DNA of 64,000 bases from Sphingomonas metalli (GCF_014641735.1 NZ_BMIH01000002.1:620001-684000); one strand, 5' to 3'; positions 44,472 to 53,409 are shown, numbered from the stretch's first letter. Notes: generated by a model from the letters alone, not told the origin. A program made the numbers and translations.

Positions 44472-46021
44472 TCGAGCCGTTCAAGCGCGTCGTCCGGCGC
44501 CACTGGCCGCGGCTGCGGCTGCGCACGATCCTGCTCCTCACCTTCACCTTCGTCGCCGCGCTGCCGGGCTTCGGCGCGCTGTTCCTGCGGGTGTACGAGA
44601 ATGCGCTGGTCCGCCAGACCGAGGCGGAGCTGGTGGCGCAGGGCAGCGCGCTGGCGGCGATCGCGGCGGTCGAGTGGCCCGGCGGCGGCGCGCTGCCGGT
44701 TCGGGCGCCGCCCGAGCTCGGATCGATCGATCTCAGCCTGACGCCGATCCTGCCCGAGCGCCCCGACCCGCTGCCCGATCCATCCGCCGGGAGCGAGGAC
44801 GCCGGATGGAGCGCGAAGCTCGCCCCCGTCCTACGCCAGACCGCGCGCACGACGCGCGCGAGCATCGCCCTGCTCGACAGAGGCGGCCGCATCCTGATCG
44901 GTCCCGCGCCGGGCAGCTGGGCCATGCTGCCGGAAGTGCGCGCCGCGCTCGCAGGGCGGCCGGCGACCGTGCTCCGCCGCAACGATGCCTATCGCCAGCA
45001 CTACCCGCTCGAATGGCTGAGCCGCGCGTCAGACCTGCGCATCCATCATGCCCGGCCGGTGCTGGTCGGCGGAAAGGTGGTCGGCGTGATCCTCCTGGCG
45101 CGCACCCCGCGCGCGCTCGTCACCGGGCTGATGGCGGACGGCGGCAAGATCGCGATCGGCATCGTCCTGATCTTCGCGACGCTGGTGGCGCTGAGCGGAT
45201 TGCTGTCGCGCGGGATCGTCCGCCCGGTCGAGGCGCTGGGCGCGGCGACGCGGGCCGTGGCATCTGGCAAGGGCGGCACGGTCGATCCGCCGCCGACCAC
45301 CGCTGCGGTCGAGATCCAGGCGCTCTATCGCGACTTCGCGACCATGGCAGAGGCGATCGAGCGGCGTTCGCGCTATGTGCGCGACTTCGCGCATGCGGTC
45401 AGCCACGAGTTCAAGACGCCGCTCGCCGGGATCGGCGGTGCAATCGAGCTGTTGCAGGACCATCCCGACATGGCCGCGGCCGATCGCGCGCGCTTCCTGT
45501 CCAACATCGCCGCCGACGCCGTGCGGCTGCACCAGCTGACCAGCCGGCTGCTCGATCTGGCGCGCGCGGACATGGCTGCGGCGGATGCGGGGGCCGCCAC
45601 CGATCTGGCCGGCGCGCTGAGGCGGGTCGCCGACGCCCACCGCGCATCCGGCTTTGCGATCGCGCTGCAGATCGCGCCGAACCTGCCACCCGCCGCCATC
45701 CCCGCCGTGGCGGTGGAGGCGGTGGTGACCGCGCTGGTTGAGAACAGCCGGCAGGCGGGGGCCGGAAGCGTGTCGCTCGCCGCCGCGCGCGAGGGCGCAC
45801 GGATCGTCCTGACCGTCGCCGACGACGGGCCGGGCATCCCGACTGGCGACCGTGGCCGCATCTTCGAACCCTTCTTCACCGCCCGCCGGGCGCAGGGCGG
45901 GACCGGCCTCGGCCTGCCGATCGCGCGCTCGCTCTTGCAGGCGCATGGCGGCGCGATCGATCTGGTCGACACGACCGAAGGCGCGACGTTTCGCGTGACG
46001 CTGGAGGCGGTGGCGGGGTGA
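44468..46021 (+). CDS. Sensor histidine kinase
   Basis: 517-aa inner-membrane kinase. Two membrane helices (about 20-40 and about 225-245) flank a periplasmic sensor region of roughly 180 aa without a recognised domain; a HAMP-like linker follows. The H-box is FAHAVSHEFKTPLAGI; the N-box region (VTALVENSRQAG), G1 (ADDGPGI) and G2 (GTGLGLPIA) of the ATPase domain are all present. Start overlaps the response-regulator stop. Stimulus unknown; the gene order DUF4173-regulator-kinase suggests an envelope signal. Confidence 0.93.
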   Translation: MIEPFKRVVRRHWPRLRLRTILLLTFTFVAALPGFGALFLRVYENALVRQTEAELVAQGSALAAIAAVEWPGGGALPVRAPPELGSIDLSLTPILPERPDPLPDPSAGSEDAGWSAKLAPVLRQTARTTRASIALLDRGGRILIGPAPGSWAMLPEVRAALAGRPATVLRRNDAYRQHYPLEWLSRASDLRIHHARPVLVGGKVVGVILLARTPRALVTGLMADGGKIAIGIVLIFATLVALSGLLSRGIVRPVEALGAATRAVASGKGGTVDPPPTTAAVEIQALYRDFATMAEAIERRSRYVRDFAHAVSHEFKTPLAGIGGAIELLQDHPDMAAADRARFLSNIAADAVRLHQLTSRLLDLARADMAAADAGAATDLAGALRRVADAHRASGFAIALQIAPNLPPAAIPAVAVEAVVTALVENSRQAGAGSVSLAAAREGARIVLTVADDGPGIPTGDRGRIFEPFFTARRAQGGTGLGLPIARSLLQAHGGAIDLVDTTEGATFRVTLEAVAG

Positions 46022-46027
46022 AGTCGC

Positions 46028-46062
46028 TATCCTAGCCCTCCCCTGAAGGGGAGGGGGGTGGC
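46028..46062. repeat. Family D repeat fragment
   Basis: TATCCTAGCCCTCCCCTGAA followed by GGGGAGGGGGGTGGC, a short relative of the element at 37302-37424. It lies between the convergent kinase and EmrB-like genes. Confidence 0.55.
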
Positions 46063-46098
46063 TCGGCCACATATCGTGTCACCACACCCGTCCACACC

Positions 46099-47625
46099 TC
46101 AATGCGCCGCGCCGGCCTCCACCGGCCGGCGCGGGCGGCGGGCCGCCCAGATCAGCATCGCCGACAGGGCGAAGATGATCGCGGACACGAGGAAGACGTG
46201 GTTGATCGCCAGCGCCGCGCTTTCCTGATTGACCGTCCGCTCCACCGCCAGCCGCACCTGCTCGAGCGAGAAGCCGTTGTTCTGCAACGCGGTCGCGGTC
46301 GCATCCGTATGCATCCGCGCGACGATTTCCGACCGGGCGACGGTGGTCTGGTTGGCGAAGTCGGTGGTCGAGATGGCGGTGCCGATCGCGCCCGCCATGG
46401 TCCTGAGAAAGCTCATCACGCCCGCCGCCGACGCCGTCTCGCCCGGTGCCACCGCGCCGAGCGCGATGGTGGTGACCGGGATGAAGAAGAAGGGCATGCC
46501 GATGCCCTGCAGCATCTGCGGGATCGCCAGCGTCCAGAAATCCGATCCGCTCGTCCAGTGGACGCGCAGCAGCGCGGTGAAGCCGAGCCAGGCGATGCCG
46601 AAACAGACCAGCCCGCGCGGATCGACCCTGTTCACCAGCCGTGCGACGACCGGCGCCATGATCACCGCGCCGACGCCGGAGAAGGCGGTGACGTAGCCGG
46701 CATTGGTCGCCGTATAGCCCATCGTCGCCTGCAACCATTGCGGGATCAGCACGGCCGAGGCGAAGAAGGTGCCATAGGTGAAGGCGAGCGCCAGCACCGC
46801 GACGGTGAAGCCGCGATGGCGGAAGACGCGCAGGTCGACCACCGGACGCCGGTCGGTCAGCTCCCACGCCACGAACACCGCGCAGCCGATCGCGGCGACG
46901 ATCGCCAGCCAGACGATCGTCGCGTCGGCGAACCAGTCATGCTCGCGCCCGATATCAAGCATGATCTGGAGCGCGCCGATCCACAGGACCAGCAGCATCA
47001 GCCCGATCAGGTCGATGCCCATCGCCTGCACCTTCGTCTCCACCTGGCGCAGCAGCCGCCCCGCGCCGATCGTGCAGACGATCGCGACCGGAATGTTGAT
47101 GAAGAAGATCCAGTGCCACGACCAGCTGTCGCTGATCGTCCCGCCCAGGATCGGCCCCAGGATCGGCGCGACGACCGTGGTCATCGCCCACAGGCCCATC
47201 GCCTGCCCATGCTGCTCCTTGGGAAAGATGCGCAGCAGCAGCGTCTGGGTCAGCGGCATCAGCGGGCCGCCGCACAGCCCCTGGCCGATCCGGCACACGA
47301 CCAGCATCGGCAGGCTGACCGACAGACCGCACAGGATCGAAAAGGCGCCGAAGCCGATCACGCCCCAGGTGAAGGTGCGCACCGCGCCGAACCGCCCCGC
47401 CAGCCAGCCGGTCAGCGGCACGCAGATCGCCTCCGCCACCGCATAGGAGGTGATGATCCACGTCCCCTGGCTCGACGAGATGCCAAGCGAGCCGGCGATG
47501 TGCGGCACCGAGACGTTGGCGATGGTCGTGTCGAGCACCACCATGAAGTTGGTCAGCGCCAGCACCAGCCCCGCGACGATCAGCCGGGCGCCGGTGATCG
47601 GCGGAAAGTCGTCGGCTCCGGCCAT
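46099..47625 (-). CDS. DHA2 family drug efflux MFS, EmrB-like
   Basis: 508-aa inner-membrane drug:H+ antiporter with 14 predicted helices. The early segment FMVVLDTTIANVSVPHIAG and motif C-like GPILGGTISDSWSWHWIFFIN mark the DHA2/EmrB subfamily. It is the last gene of an operon with the HlyD-type adaptor and the outer-membrane channel, so it should form a tripartite pump spanning the envelope. Probably repressed by the divergent TetR protein. Confidence 0.94.
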   Translation of the reverse strand: MAGADDFPPITGARLIVAGLVLALTNFMVVLDTTIANVSVPHIAGSLGISSSQGTWIITSYAVAEAICVPLTGWLAGRFGAVRTFTWGVIGFGAFSILCGLSVSLPMLVVCRIGQGLCGGPLMPLTQTLLLRIFPKEQHGQAMGLWAMTTVVAPILGPILGGTISDSWSWHWIFFINIPVAIVCTIGAGRLLRQVETKVQAMGIDLIGLMLLVLWIGALQIMLDIGREHDWFADATIVWLAIVAAIGCAVFVAWELTDRRPVVDLRVFRHRGFTVAVLALAFTYGTFFASAVLIPQWLQATMGYTATNAGYVTAFSGVGAVIMAPVVARLVNRVDPRGLVCFGIAWLGFTALLRVHWTSGSDFWTLAIPQMLQGIGMPFFFIPVTTIALGAVAPGETASAAGVMSFLRTMAGAIGTAISTTDFANQTTVARSEIVARMHTDATATALQNNGFSLEQVRLAVERTVNQESAALAINHVFLVSAIIFALSAMLIWAARRPRRPVEAGAAH

Positions 47626-47639
47626 CGCCCGAACTCCCT

Positions 47640-48767
47640 TCAGTCCTGCGCCTTGACGTCGATCTCGGCGGTCATCGACAGGCCGACGCGCAGCGGATGC
47701 GCGGCCAGCTCCTTCGGGTCCAGCCGGATGCGGACGGGCAGGCGCTGCACCACCTTGATCCAGTTGCCGGTCGCGTTCTGCGCCGGGATCAGCGCGAAGG
47801 CGGAGCCGGTGCCGCCGGCGAAGCCCGCCACCCGGCCATGATATTCGACGCCGCCGCCATAGAGGTCGGAGGTCAGGGTGACGCGCTGGCCGGGACGCAC
47901 CCGCTCCAGCTGGCCTTCCTTGAAGTTGGCGTCGACATAGACCTGGTCGATCGGCACGATCCGCATCACCGTGGTGCCGGCGGCGACGCGCTGGCCGACC
48001 TGGATGCTGCGGCTGGCGACGACGCCGTCGACCGGCGCGCGGATCACGGTGCGTTGCAGGTCGAGCTGCGCCTGCCGCACTTTCGCCTCCGCCGCCAGCA
48101 CGTCGGGCGCGGTCGCGGCGGTGGTGCCGCGGATCAGCGCCTCGTTGGCGGCCAGGTTGCCGCGTGCGGTGCCGCGCTGCGACTGCGCCTGGCGCAGGGC
48201 CGCGCGCGCCTGCGCCAGCCCGGCCTGCGCGGCGGCGAAGGCGTTGGTGGCGCTGGTCAGCTCGTCGCCCGACACCGCACCCTGCGGGGCCAGCCTGGTA
48301 CGGCGGTCGAGATCGACCCGCGCCTTGGCGAAGGCAGCCTCGGCCGACTGGACGGTCGCGCGCGCCGCGGCGATGTCGGCGTCGCGCGCCTCCACCTGCG
48401 CGTCGAGCGCGTCGCTGCTCGCTGCGGTCTGGCCGAATTGCCGCCGCGCCTTGGCAAGGTCCGCCTGGGCGGAGGCGAGCGCGATCCGCGCGTCGCTGTC
48501 GTCGAGCCGCACCAGCACGTCGCCGCGCCGGACGCGGTCGGTATCCGACACCGTCACCGCCACCGCCTGTCCGGCGACCATCGGCGTGATCTGCGCGGTA
48601 TCCGCGCCGACATAGGCGTTGTCGGTCTCGATATGGAAGCGCCCCGCGAGCGCGTACCAGATGCCATAGACCAGCCCGATCGCCAGCACGGCGATGGCAA
48701 TGCCGGTCAGCGCCTTGCGGCGCTTGCCGTTCTTCGGCTGAACGATGTCGGAAGTGCTGTCGGTCAC
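47640..48767 (-). CDS. HlyD family efflux adaptor, EmrA-like
   Basis: 375-aa membrane-fusion protein: one N-terminal helix (about residues 18-38, TGIAIAVLAIGLVYGIWYAL), a biotinyl-lipoyl half-motif, a long alpha-helical hairpin (about 90-220, Ala-rich coiled coil) and a C-terminal beta domain with RIVPIDQVYVDANFKEGQL. It links the EmrB-like transporter to the outer-membrane channel. The genes lie 14 bp and 5 bp from their neighbours. Confidence 0.93.
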   Translation of the reverse strand: MTDSTSDIVQPKNGKRRKALTGIAIAVLAIGLVYGIWYALAGRFHIETDNAYVGADTAQITPMVAGQAVAVTVSDTDRVRRGDVLVRLDDSDARIALASAQADLAKARRQFGQTAASSDALDAQVEARDADIAAARATVQSAEAAFAKARVDLDRRTRLAPQGAVSGDELTSATNAFAAAQAGLAQARAALRQAQSQRGTARGNLAANEALIRGTTAATAPDVLAAEAKVRQAQLDLQRTVIRAPVDGVVASRSIQVGQRVAAGTTVMRIVPIDQVYVDANFKEGQLERVRPGQRVTLTSDLYGGGVEYHGRVAGFAGGTGSAFALIPAQNATGNWIKVVQRLPVRIRLDPKELAAHPLRVGLSMTAEIDVKAQD

Positions 48768-48772
48768 GGCGG

Positions 48773-50242
48773 TCAGTTCCTGCTGGTCCGGGTGGCGAGC
48801 TGGGGCGCGGTGAAGCCGCCGCCCAGCGCCCGGACTAGGGCGATATCGAGGGAGAAGCCGCGCGCCTGGAGGTCGGCGACGCTGCGCCGCGCCTCCAGCA
48901 CCCGGTCCTGCGCGGCGAGCACGTCGAGGAAGCGCGACAGCCCCCCTTCGTAGCGGAGCCGGGCGACGCGATAGGCGGCTTCGGAATCGGCGAGCGCGCG
49001 GCGCGATTCGTCGAGCTGCACGCCGAGCGAGCGGCGGCTGGCGAGCGCGTCGGCGACGGCGCGATAGGCATCGGTGACGGTACGGTCGTAGGAAGCGACC
49101 GCCTCGTCATAATCCGCCCGCGCGCCGCGATAGCGCCCCTGCAGCTCGCCGCCGCGGAAGATCGGCAGGCTGAGCGCCGGCCCCGCGGTGCCGAAGGTCG
49201 ATCCGCCCTTCAGCAGATTGCCGAGGCCCAGCGATTGCAGACCGACGATCGCCGACAGGTTGATCGCGGGATAAAAGTCCGCCCGCGCCACCTTGATGCG
49301 GCTCGCGGCGGCCTCGACGCGGGCGCGGGCGGCGACGATGTCCGGACGGCGGCCGATCAGGTCCGTGGTCAGCCCGGCGGGGACGCCCTGCACCGAGGCG
49401 GGGAGCGCCGGCGCGGCGATGTCGAGCCCGCGGTCCGGTCCCTTGCCGAGCAGCGCCGCCAGCCGGTTGCGGGTCAGCGCGATCTGTTCGTCGGTGGCGG
49501 CGATCGCCGCGCGACCGGCCGGTACCGCGGCATCCGCCTGCTTCTGCTCGGCCTGGGTGTCGAGGCCGTTGGCGACGCGATCGGCCGTCAGCTTCTGCGT
49601 GCCCTGCCGCACCTCCAGCGCATTCTGCTGGATCGCGCGCACGGCATAGAGCGCGGCGAGATCGGCATAGGCGCCGGCAATCCCGGTCGTCAGCGTCAGC
49701 GCGGCCTGTTCGCGATCAAGCCGCGCCGCCTCCGCATCCGAGCGCGCGGCCGCGAACGCGGCGCGGTTGCGGCCCCACAGATCGAGATCGAAGCCGAGAT
49801 CCGCCTCGAGCCGGCCGGTGTCGTTCCACCCTTTCGGGACGAAATCCGCCGGAATGCCGTTGTTATAGCTCTGCTTGGTCGCGCCGACCGTCGCGCCGAC
49901 GTCGAGCGACGGCAGCCGCGCCGCGCCGGCCTGTTCGGCCAGCGCATCGGCGCGGCGCACGCGCGCCAGTGCGGCGGCAAGGTCGGGCGAACCGGCCAGC
50001 CCCTCGGCGATCAGGCCGTCGAGCTGCGGATCGCCATAGCTGTGCCACCAGTCGGCGACGGGCCATGCGGCCGGCGCATCGCCGTCGGCGCTCAGGCTGC
50101 GGGACGCGGCGAAGCTGTCGGGCGTGCGCACCTCCGGCGCGGCGCCGAGATGCGGCACGGCGGCGCACGCGCCGAGGTCCAGGGCCAGCCCGAGCAGCGC
50201 CACCGGTGCGGCGATCCGTGGGAGAGAGAAGCGACGGTCCAT
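48773..50242 (-). CDS. Outer-membrane efflux channel, NodT/OprM type
   Basis: 489-aa TolC-family channel. The N-terminus is a lipoprotein signal (GLALDLGACAA with the lipobox Cys) followed by two OEP repeats (about residues 60-250 and 270-460) forming the helical barrel. The family's RVRRADALAEQAGAARLPSL and LIGRRPDIVAARARVEAAA segments are clear. First gene of the efflux operon. Its promoter shares the intergenic region with tetR, where the palindromic operators lie. Confidence 0.93.
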   Translation of the reverse strand: MDRRFSLPRIAAPVALLGLALDLGACAAVPHLGAAPEVRTPDSFAASRSLSADGDAPAAWPVADWWHSYGDPQLDGLIAEGLAGSPDLAAALARVRRADALAEQAGAARLPSLDVGATVGATKQSYNNGIPADFVPKGWNDTGRLEADLGFDLDLWGRNRAAFAAARSDAEAARLDREQAALTLTTGIAGAYADLAALYAVRAIQQNALEVRQGTQKLTADRVANGLDTQAEQKQADAAVPAGRAAIAATDEQIALTRNRLAALLGKGPDRGLDIAAPALPASVQGVPAGLTTDLIGRRPDIVAARARVEAAASRIKVARADFYPAINLSAIVGLQSLGLGNLLKGGSTFGTAGPALSLPIFRGGELQGRYRGARADYDEAVASYDRTVTDAYRAVADALASRRSLGVQLDESRRALADSEAAYRVARLRYEGGLSRFLDVLAAQDRVLEARRSVADLQARGFSLDIALVRALGGGFTAPQLATRTSRN

Positions 50243-50252
50243 GGCAAAAGCC

Positions 50253-50268
50253 GTACTGTTGGGTACAG
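50253..50268. promoter_or_regulatory. TetR operator candidate 1
   Basis: GTACTGTTGGGTACAG, a palindrome GTAC-N6-GTAC just upstream of the efflux operon start. A near-identical inverted copy lies at 50311-50326. Confidence 0.65.
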
Positions 50269-50310
50269 GTGCGCCAAGTGGTCCCGCCGGTGCGGCTTGT
50301 CAATGGGAAA

Positions 50311-50326
50311 CTGTACCCTATAGTAC
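50311..50326. promoter_or_regulatory. TetR operator candidate 2
   Basis: CTGTACCCTATAGTAC, the inverse complement of site 1 apart from two bases. It lies five bases ahead of the tetR start codon, so binding would block its own transcription or translation. Confidence 0.65.
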
Positions 50327-50330
50327 GCAG

Positions 50331-51008
50331 ATGCCACCGGAGATTGCTGACCCCTGCGCCACCCGACGCGAGCAGCGCAAACAGGACCGCCGCCAGGCCA
50401 TTGTCGATGCGGCGAAGATCTCGTTTCTCGAAGACGGCTATGCGGCGACGTCGATGTCCGGACTGCTCAAGACGCTGGGCGGGTCGAAGGCGACGCTGTG
50501 GAGCTATTTCCGCTCGAAGGAAGAGCTGTTCGCCGCGGTGATCGCCGACCTGACCCAGGCGTCGCGACTCGAGATGGCGGAGGCGCTGTCGACCGCGACC
50601 GAGCTGGAACCCGCGCTGACCGCCTATTGCCGCAGCCTGATGCGCAAGCTCAACAATCCCGATTCGATTGCCACCTACCGGCTGGTCGTCGGCGAGAGCG
50701 GGCGGTTTCCGGAGGTCGGCCGGATCTTCTACCAGCAGGCGGTCGAGCCGACCCGGGCGCGGCTCGCGGCCTTCCTGGCCGACCATATCGCCGCGGGATG
50801 GCTGCGCGACTCGGGCCCCGCCCATATGGCGGAGGTCCTGAGCAACATGAGTGCCGGCCCGCACACGCGGCTCTTGTGGAACAACCGGACGATGACCGCG
50901 GCGGAGATGGACGAGAACGCCACGCGCGTCGCCCGCTGCTTCCTCCGCGCCTTCGCGCCCGATCCGTCACAGGGCGGGCCGCTGCGGAACTTTCAGCCGG
51001 TGGGGTGA
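50331..51008 (+). CDS. TetR/AcrR family repressor
   Basis: 225-aa regulator with an N-terminal TetR HTH (about residues 15-62: QAIVDAAKISFLEDGYAATS, then the recognition segment GGSKATLWSYFRSKEELF). The C-terminal ligand domain resembles AcrR/NalC-like effector pockets. It is divergent from the efflux operon with two matched palindromes between, so it most likely represses the operon and itself. Starts further upstream are in frame but would overlap the operators. Confidence 0.93.
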   Translation: MPPEIADPCATRREQRKQDRRQAIVDAAKISFLEDGYAATSMSGLLKTLGGSKATLWSYFRSKEELFAAVIADLTQASRLEMAEALSTATELEPALTAYCRSLMRKLNNPDSIATYRLVVGESGRFPEVGRIFYQQAVEPTRARLAAFLADHIAAGWLRDSGPAHMAEVLSNMSAGPHTRLLWNNRTMTAAEMDENATRVARCFLRAFAPDPSQGGPLRNFQPVG

Positions 51009-51074
51009 GGCGGGACGACTCGAAATGTCCCGAGGGCACCCTTCCGGATTCGAGTATCATGCAGCCATTCTGAA

Positions 51075-51119
51075 CCGTCGCCCGGCGCAGGCTGGCGCCT
51101 CATGCGGTCCCTGCCGTGC
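51075..51119. repeat. Family B repeat fragment
   Basis: ACCGTCGCCCGGCGCAGGCT and following bases match the left half of the family B units. It lies in the 450-bp gap between tetR and rpmB. Confidence 0.6.
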
Positions 51120-51162
51120 GCCATCACCGGCAGCCGGACACCTCTGCACTAGCCAATCTTGC

Positions 51163-51356
51163 GTCATCGCCGCGAAGGCGAGACCTCTGCGAAAGTGACC
51201 TCGTCATGCCGGACCTGTTCCGGCATCCACGGCGCGGCAAGCGCACATGCTATGGTATCCGCGGAACGGTGGATCCCGAAACCAGTCCGGGATGACGACT
51301 GGGAGGGGTTGCCGTCGCGGCTCTCGCAAAGGTCTCGCCTTAGCCGGGATGACGCG
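51163..51356. repeat. Family C composite palindromic repeat, long copy
   Basis: Contains GCGAAGGCGAGACCTCTGCG on the left, the palindrome CGTCATGCCGGACCTGTTCC, a spacer with CACATGCTATGGTATCCGCG, the second palindrome GTGGATCCCGAAACCAGTCC and a right arm TCGCAAAGGTCTCGCCTTAG. Accounts for most of the gap between tetR and rpmB. Confidence 0.85.
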
Positions 51357-51382
51357 GGAATGCCCGGCAAAACGACACGACG

Positions 51383-51410
51383 AAACCCCCGCCGGCAAGG
51401 CCGGCAGGGG
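51383..51410 (-). terminator. Distal intrinsic terminator of rpmB
   Basis: On the minus strand CCCCTGCCGG-CCTT-GCCGGCGGGG is followed by GTTTC. About 50 bp past the rpmB stop, beyond a first hairpin. Confidence 0.65.
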
Positions 51411-51421
51411 CGATGTCCACG

Positions 51422-51460
51422 CAATTCGCAGCAGCCCCGGAAGGGGGCCGCCTGCGAATC
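51422..51460 (-). other. Hairpin directly at the rpmB stop
   Basis: ATTCGCAG and CTGCGAAT form an 8-bp perfect outer stem, with GCCCC/GGGGC inside, beginning at the last base of the rpmB stop codon. It has no T-tract; it may block 3' exonucleases. Confidence 0.6.
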
Positions 51461-51752
51461 AGGCCGCGACGGCGGCGCGCTTCTTGAGGATGTCGCGCTT
51501 CAGGCGGCGGCAGCGCAGCGACAGTTTGTCGTCGCTGGTCTTCACCAGCCAGTTGTCGAGACCGCCATTGTGCTCGACCGAGCGCAGGCCGTGGGTCGAG
51601 ACGCGCAGGCGCACGCCGGTTTCCAGCGCGTCGGACAGCAGGGTGACGTTCTGCAGGTTCGGCAGGAACGTGCGCTTGGTCTTGTTGTTGGCGTGGGAAA
51701 CGTTGTTCCCCACCTGCCGGCCCTTGCCGGTCAGCTCGCAAATGCGCGACAT
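51459..51752 (-). CDS. rpmB: 50S ribosomal protein L28
   Basis: 97-aa L28, the longer alphaproteobacterial form. The family signature [20 protein letters not shown] and the basic tail [20 protein letters not shown] are evident. Structural component of the large subunit. Single gene. Confidence 0.98.
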   Translation of the reverse strand: MSRICELTGKGRQVGNNVSHANNKTKRTFLPNLQNVTLLSDALETGVRLRVSTHGLRSVEHNGGLDNWLVKTSDDKLSLRCRRLKRDILKKRAAVAA

Positions 51753-51892
51753 GATCGAATATCCTGGTTTCGGGGTTTGCCCGGAAAGGCCGCGCGCTTA
51801 GCGAAGGCTGGCGGGCACGTCAACATCCACGCCATGCAACGGCCCGCCGCGCGCGGCGTTATCCTGGCGTAACAACCGGAGAGGGAACGTCC

Positions 51893-52102
51893 ATGCGCGC
51901 GCTGTTGGTCATCCTGGCTGTCGTCATCCTCGGGGTCGCGGTGGCGATGCATTTCCAGCTGATCTCGATCGACCAGACCCGCCCCGCGGTGGTGCAGGCG
52001 CCTGCGTTCAAGGCGGATGTCGCCCGCGTCTCGGTCGGGACGGAGAACAAGACGGTGGCGGTTCCCACGGTCGAGGTGGAGCGTCCCGCCAACGCCAATT
52101 GA
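51893..52102 (+). CDS. Small single-span membrane protein
   Basis: 69-aa protein of unknown function. The first ~20 residues (MRALLVILAVVILGVAVAMH) form an N-terminal anchor, followed by a short hydrophilic tail exposed probably in the periplasm. Preceded by GGAGAGGGAACGTCC, a reasonable ribosome binding site. It lies 40 bp ahead of tadA on the same strand and might share its transcript. No domain recognised. Confidence 0.65.
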   Translation: MRALLVILAVVILGVAVAMHFQLISIDQTRPAVVQAPAFKADVARVSVGTENKTVAVPTVEVERPANAN

Positions 52103-52142
52103 GGCTTTGACAGGCGCGTCGCGCGCGCGGCAGGGCGGCGCG

Positions 52143-52592
52143 ATGATCCCGCTGCCCCCGCCGATGCGCCGCGCGCTCGATGCCGCTGCCGAGGCGGCAC
52201 GCGCGGGCGAGGTGCCGGTGGGCGCAGTGGTGATGCGGGGCGATTCGGTGATCGCGGTCGCGGCCAATTCCCCGCGCGCGCTCCACGATCCCACCGCCCA
52301 TGCCGAGATGCTGGCGATTCGCGCCGCCGCCGCCGCGCTGGGCGACGATCGTTTGCAGGACTGCGACCTGTGGGTGACGCTGGAGCCCTGCGCCATGTGC
52401 GCGGGGGCGATCGCCCATGCACGGCTCCGCCGCCTCTTCTACGCCGCCAGCGATCCCAAGGGCGGCGCGGTCGAGCACGGCCCGCGCCTCTTCGCCCAGC
52501 CGACCTGCCACCACCGGCCGGACGTCTATCCGGCGATCGGTGAGGCAGAGGCCGCCAGGCTGCTCAGGGACTTCTTCGCCGCGCGGCGGTAG
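52143..52592 (+). CDS. tadA: tRNA(Arg) adenosine-34 deaminase
   Basis: 149-aa zinc deaminase converting A34 to inosine in tRNA-Arg(ACG), allowing one anticodon to read CGU, CGC and CGA. The zinc set is complete: HAE (His53, Glu55) and PCAMC (Cys83, Cys86), with the conserved ending region for tRNA binding. ATG 52143 gives the usual start; longer in-frame starts overlap the small gene upstream. Confidence 0.94.
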   Translation: MIPLPPPMRRALDAAAEAARAGEVPVGAVVMRGDSVIAVAANSPRALHDPTAHAEMLAIRAAAAALGDDRLQDCDLWVTLEPCAMCAGAIAHARLRRLFYAASDPKGGAVEHGPRLFAQPTCHHRPDVYPAIGEAEAARLLRDFFAARR

Positions 52593-52616
52593 GCCGCGAT
52601 CCATTCAGACCAGTCC

Positions 52617-52700
52617 GTCATCCCAGCGAAGGCTGGGATCTCCCGGTTGTTGCGCGGGACAAAAGCCGCAAAAGGCCCCAGCCTGCGCTGGGGCGACGGG
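52617..52700. repeat. REP-like inverted repeat, family B copy 3
   Basis: GTCATCCCAGCGAAGGCTGG and CCCCAGCCTGCGCTGGGGCG in inverted arrangement around TCCCGGTTGTTGCGCGGGA. Sits between the convergent tadA and OmpA genes. Confidence 0.85.
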
Positions 52701-52731
52701 TGCGGCCAATTGGCTCAGCTTCGAGACGTCA

Positions 52732-53409
52732 TTACCGCGCGACGTCGCTCTGCGTCACCGGCACGATCTTGATCTCGACCCGGCGATTCGCCGCCCGGCC
52801 CTCGTCGGTATCATTCGACGCGATCGGCTGCGTCTCGCCATAGCCGCGCGTGCCGATCCGGGCGCTCTGCACGCCATGGCTCGCCAGATAGTCGGCGACC
52901 GAGGTCGCGCGCCGCTCCGACAGCGTCTGGTTATAGGCGTCGCTGCCCGTCGAATCGGTGTGGCCGTACACGTCGACATAGGTCTGGTTGTATTCGGCGA
53001 GCGTGTCCGCGACCTGGTCGAGCGTCCGGCGGAACTGCGGCTGCACGTCCGCACTGTCATAGGCGAAGGTGATGCCCGACGGGATGTTGAGCACCAGATC
53101 GTCGCCGCGACGGATCACCTGCACGTCGGTGCCCGCGGTCCGCTCGCGCAGCGCCCGCTCCTGCCGGTCCATATAGGCGCCGATCCCTGCCCCGGCGAGG
53201 CCGCCGATCCCGGCGCCGACGATCTTCTCGGTCCGGTCGCGCCGCCCGCCGACCACGTCGCCCAGCAGATAGCCGCCGAGCGCCCCGCCGATCCCGCCGA
53301 TCGCCGCCTTGGAGATGCGCCGCTGCCCCGTCTCCGGGTCGGTGGTGCAGCCCGCCGTGGCGAGGGTGGAGGCCGCCGCGGCGGCGAGGAGAAGACGCTG
53401 GATACGCAT
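52732..53409 (-). CDS. OmpA-family lipoprotein with glycine-zipper segment
   Basis: 225-aa envelope protein: lipoprotein signal with lipobox LATAGC near residue 20, a glycine-zipper region (AAIGGIGGALGGYLLGDVVG and VGAGIGGLAGAGIGAYM, about residues 36-82), then a C-terminal OmpA/MotB peptidoglycan-binding domain containing the conserved NQTLSERRATSVADYL segment. It resembles YiaD-type proteins and probably tethers the outer membrane to peptidoglycan. Confidence 0.9.
   Translation of the reverse strand: MRIQRLLLAAAAASTLATAGCTTDPETGQRRISKAAIGGIGGALGGYLLGDVVGGRRDRTEKIVGAGIGGLAGAGIGAYMDRQERALRERTAGTDVQVIRRGDDLVLNIPSGITFAYDSADVQPQFRRTLDQVADTLAEYNQTYVDVYGHTDSTGSDAYNQTLSERRATSVADYLASHGVQSARIGTRGYGETQPIASNDTDEGRAANRRVEIKIVPVTQSDVAR

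Noticed and set aside
48773..50242. Type I secretion outer-membrane protein
   Set aside because: The neighbours are EmrA- and EmrB-type, not an ABC exporter, so a drug-efflux channel is the better call.
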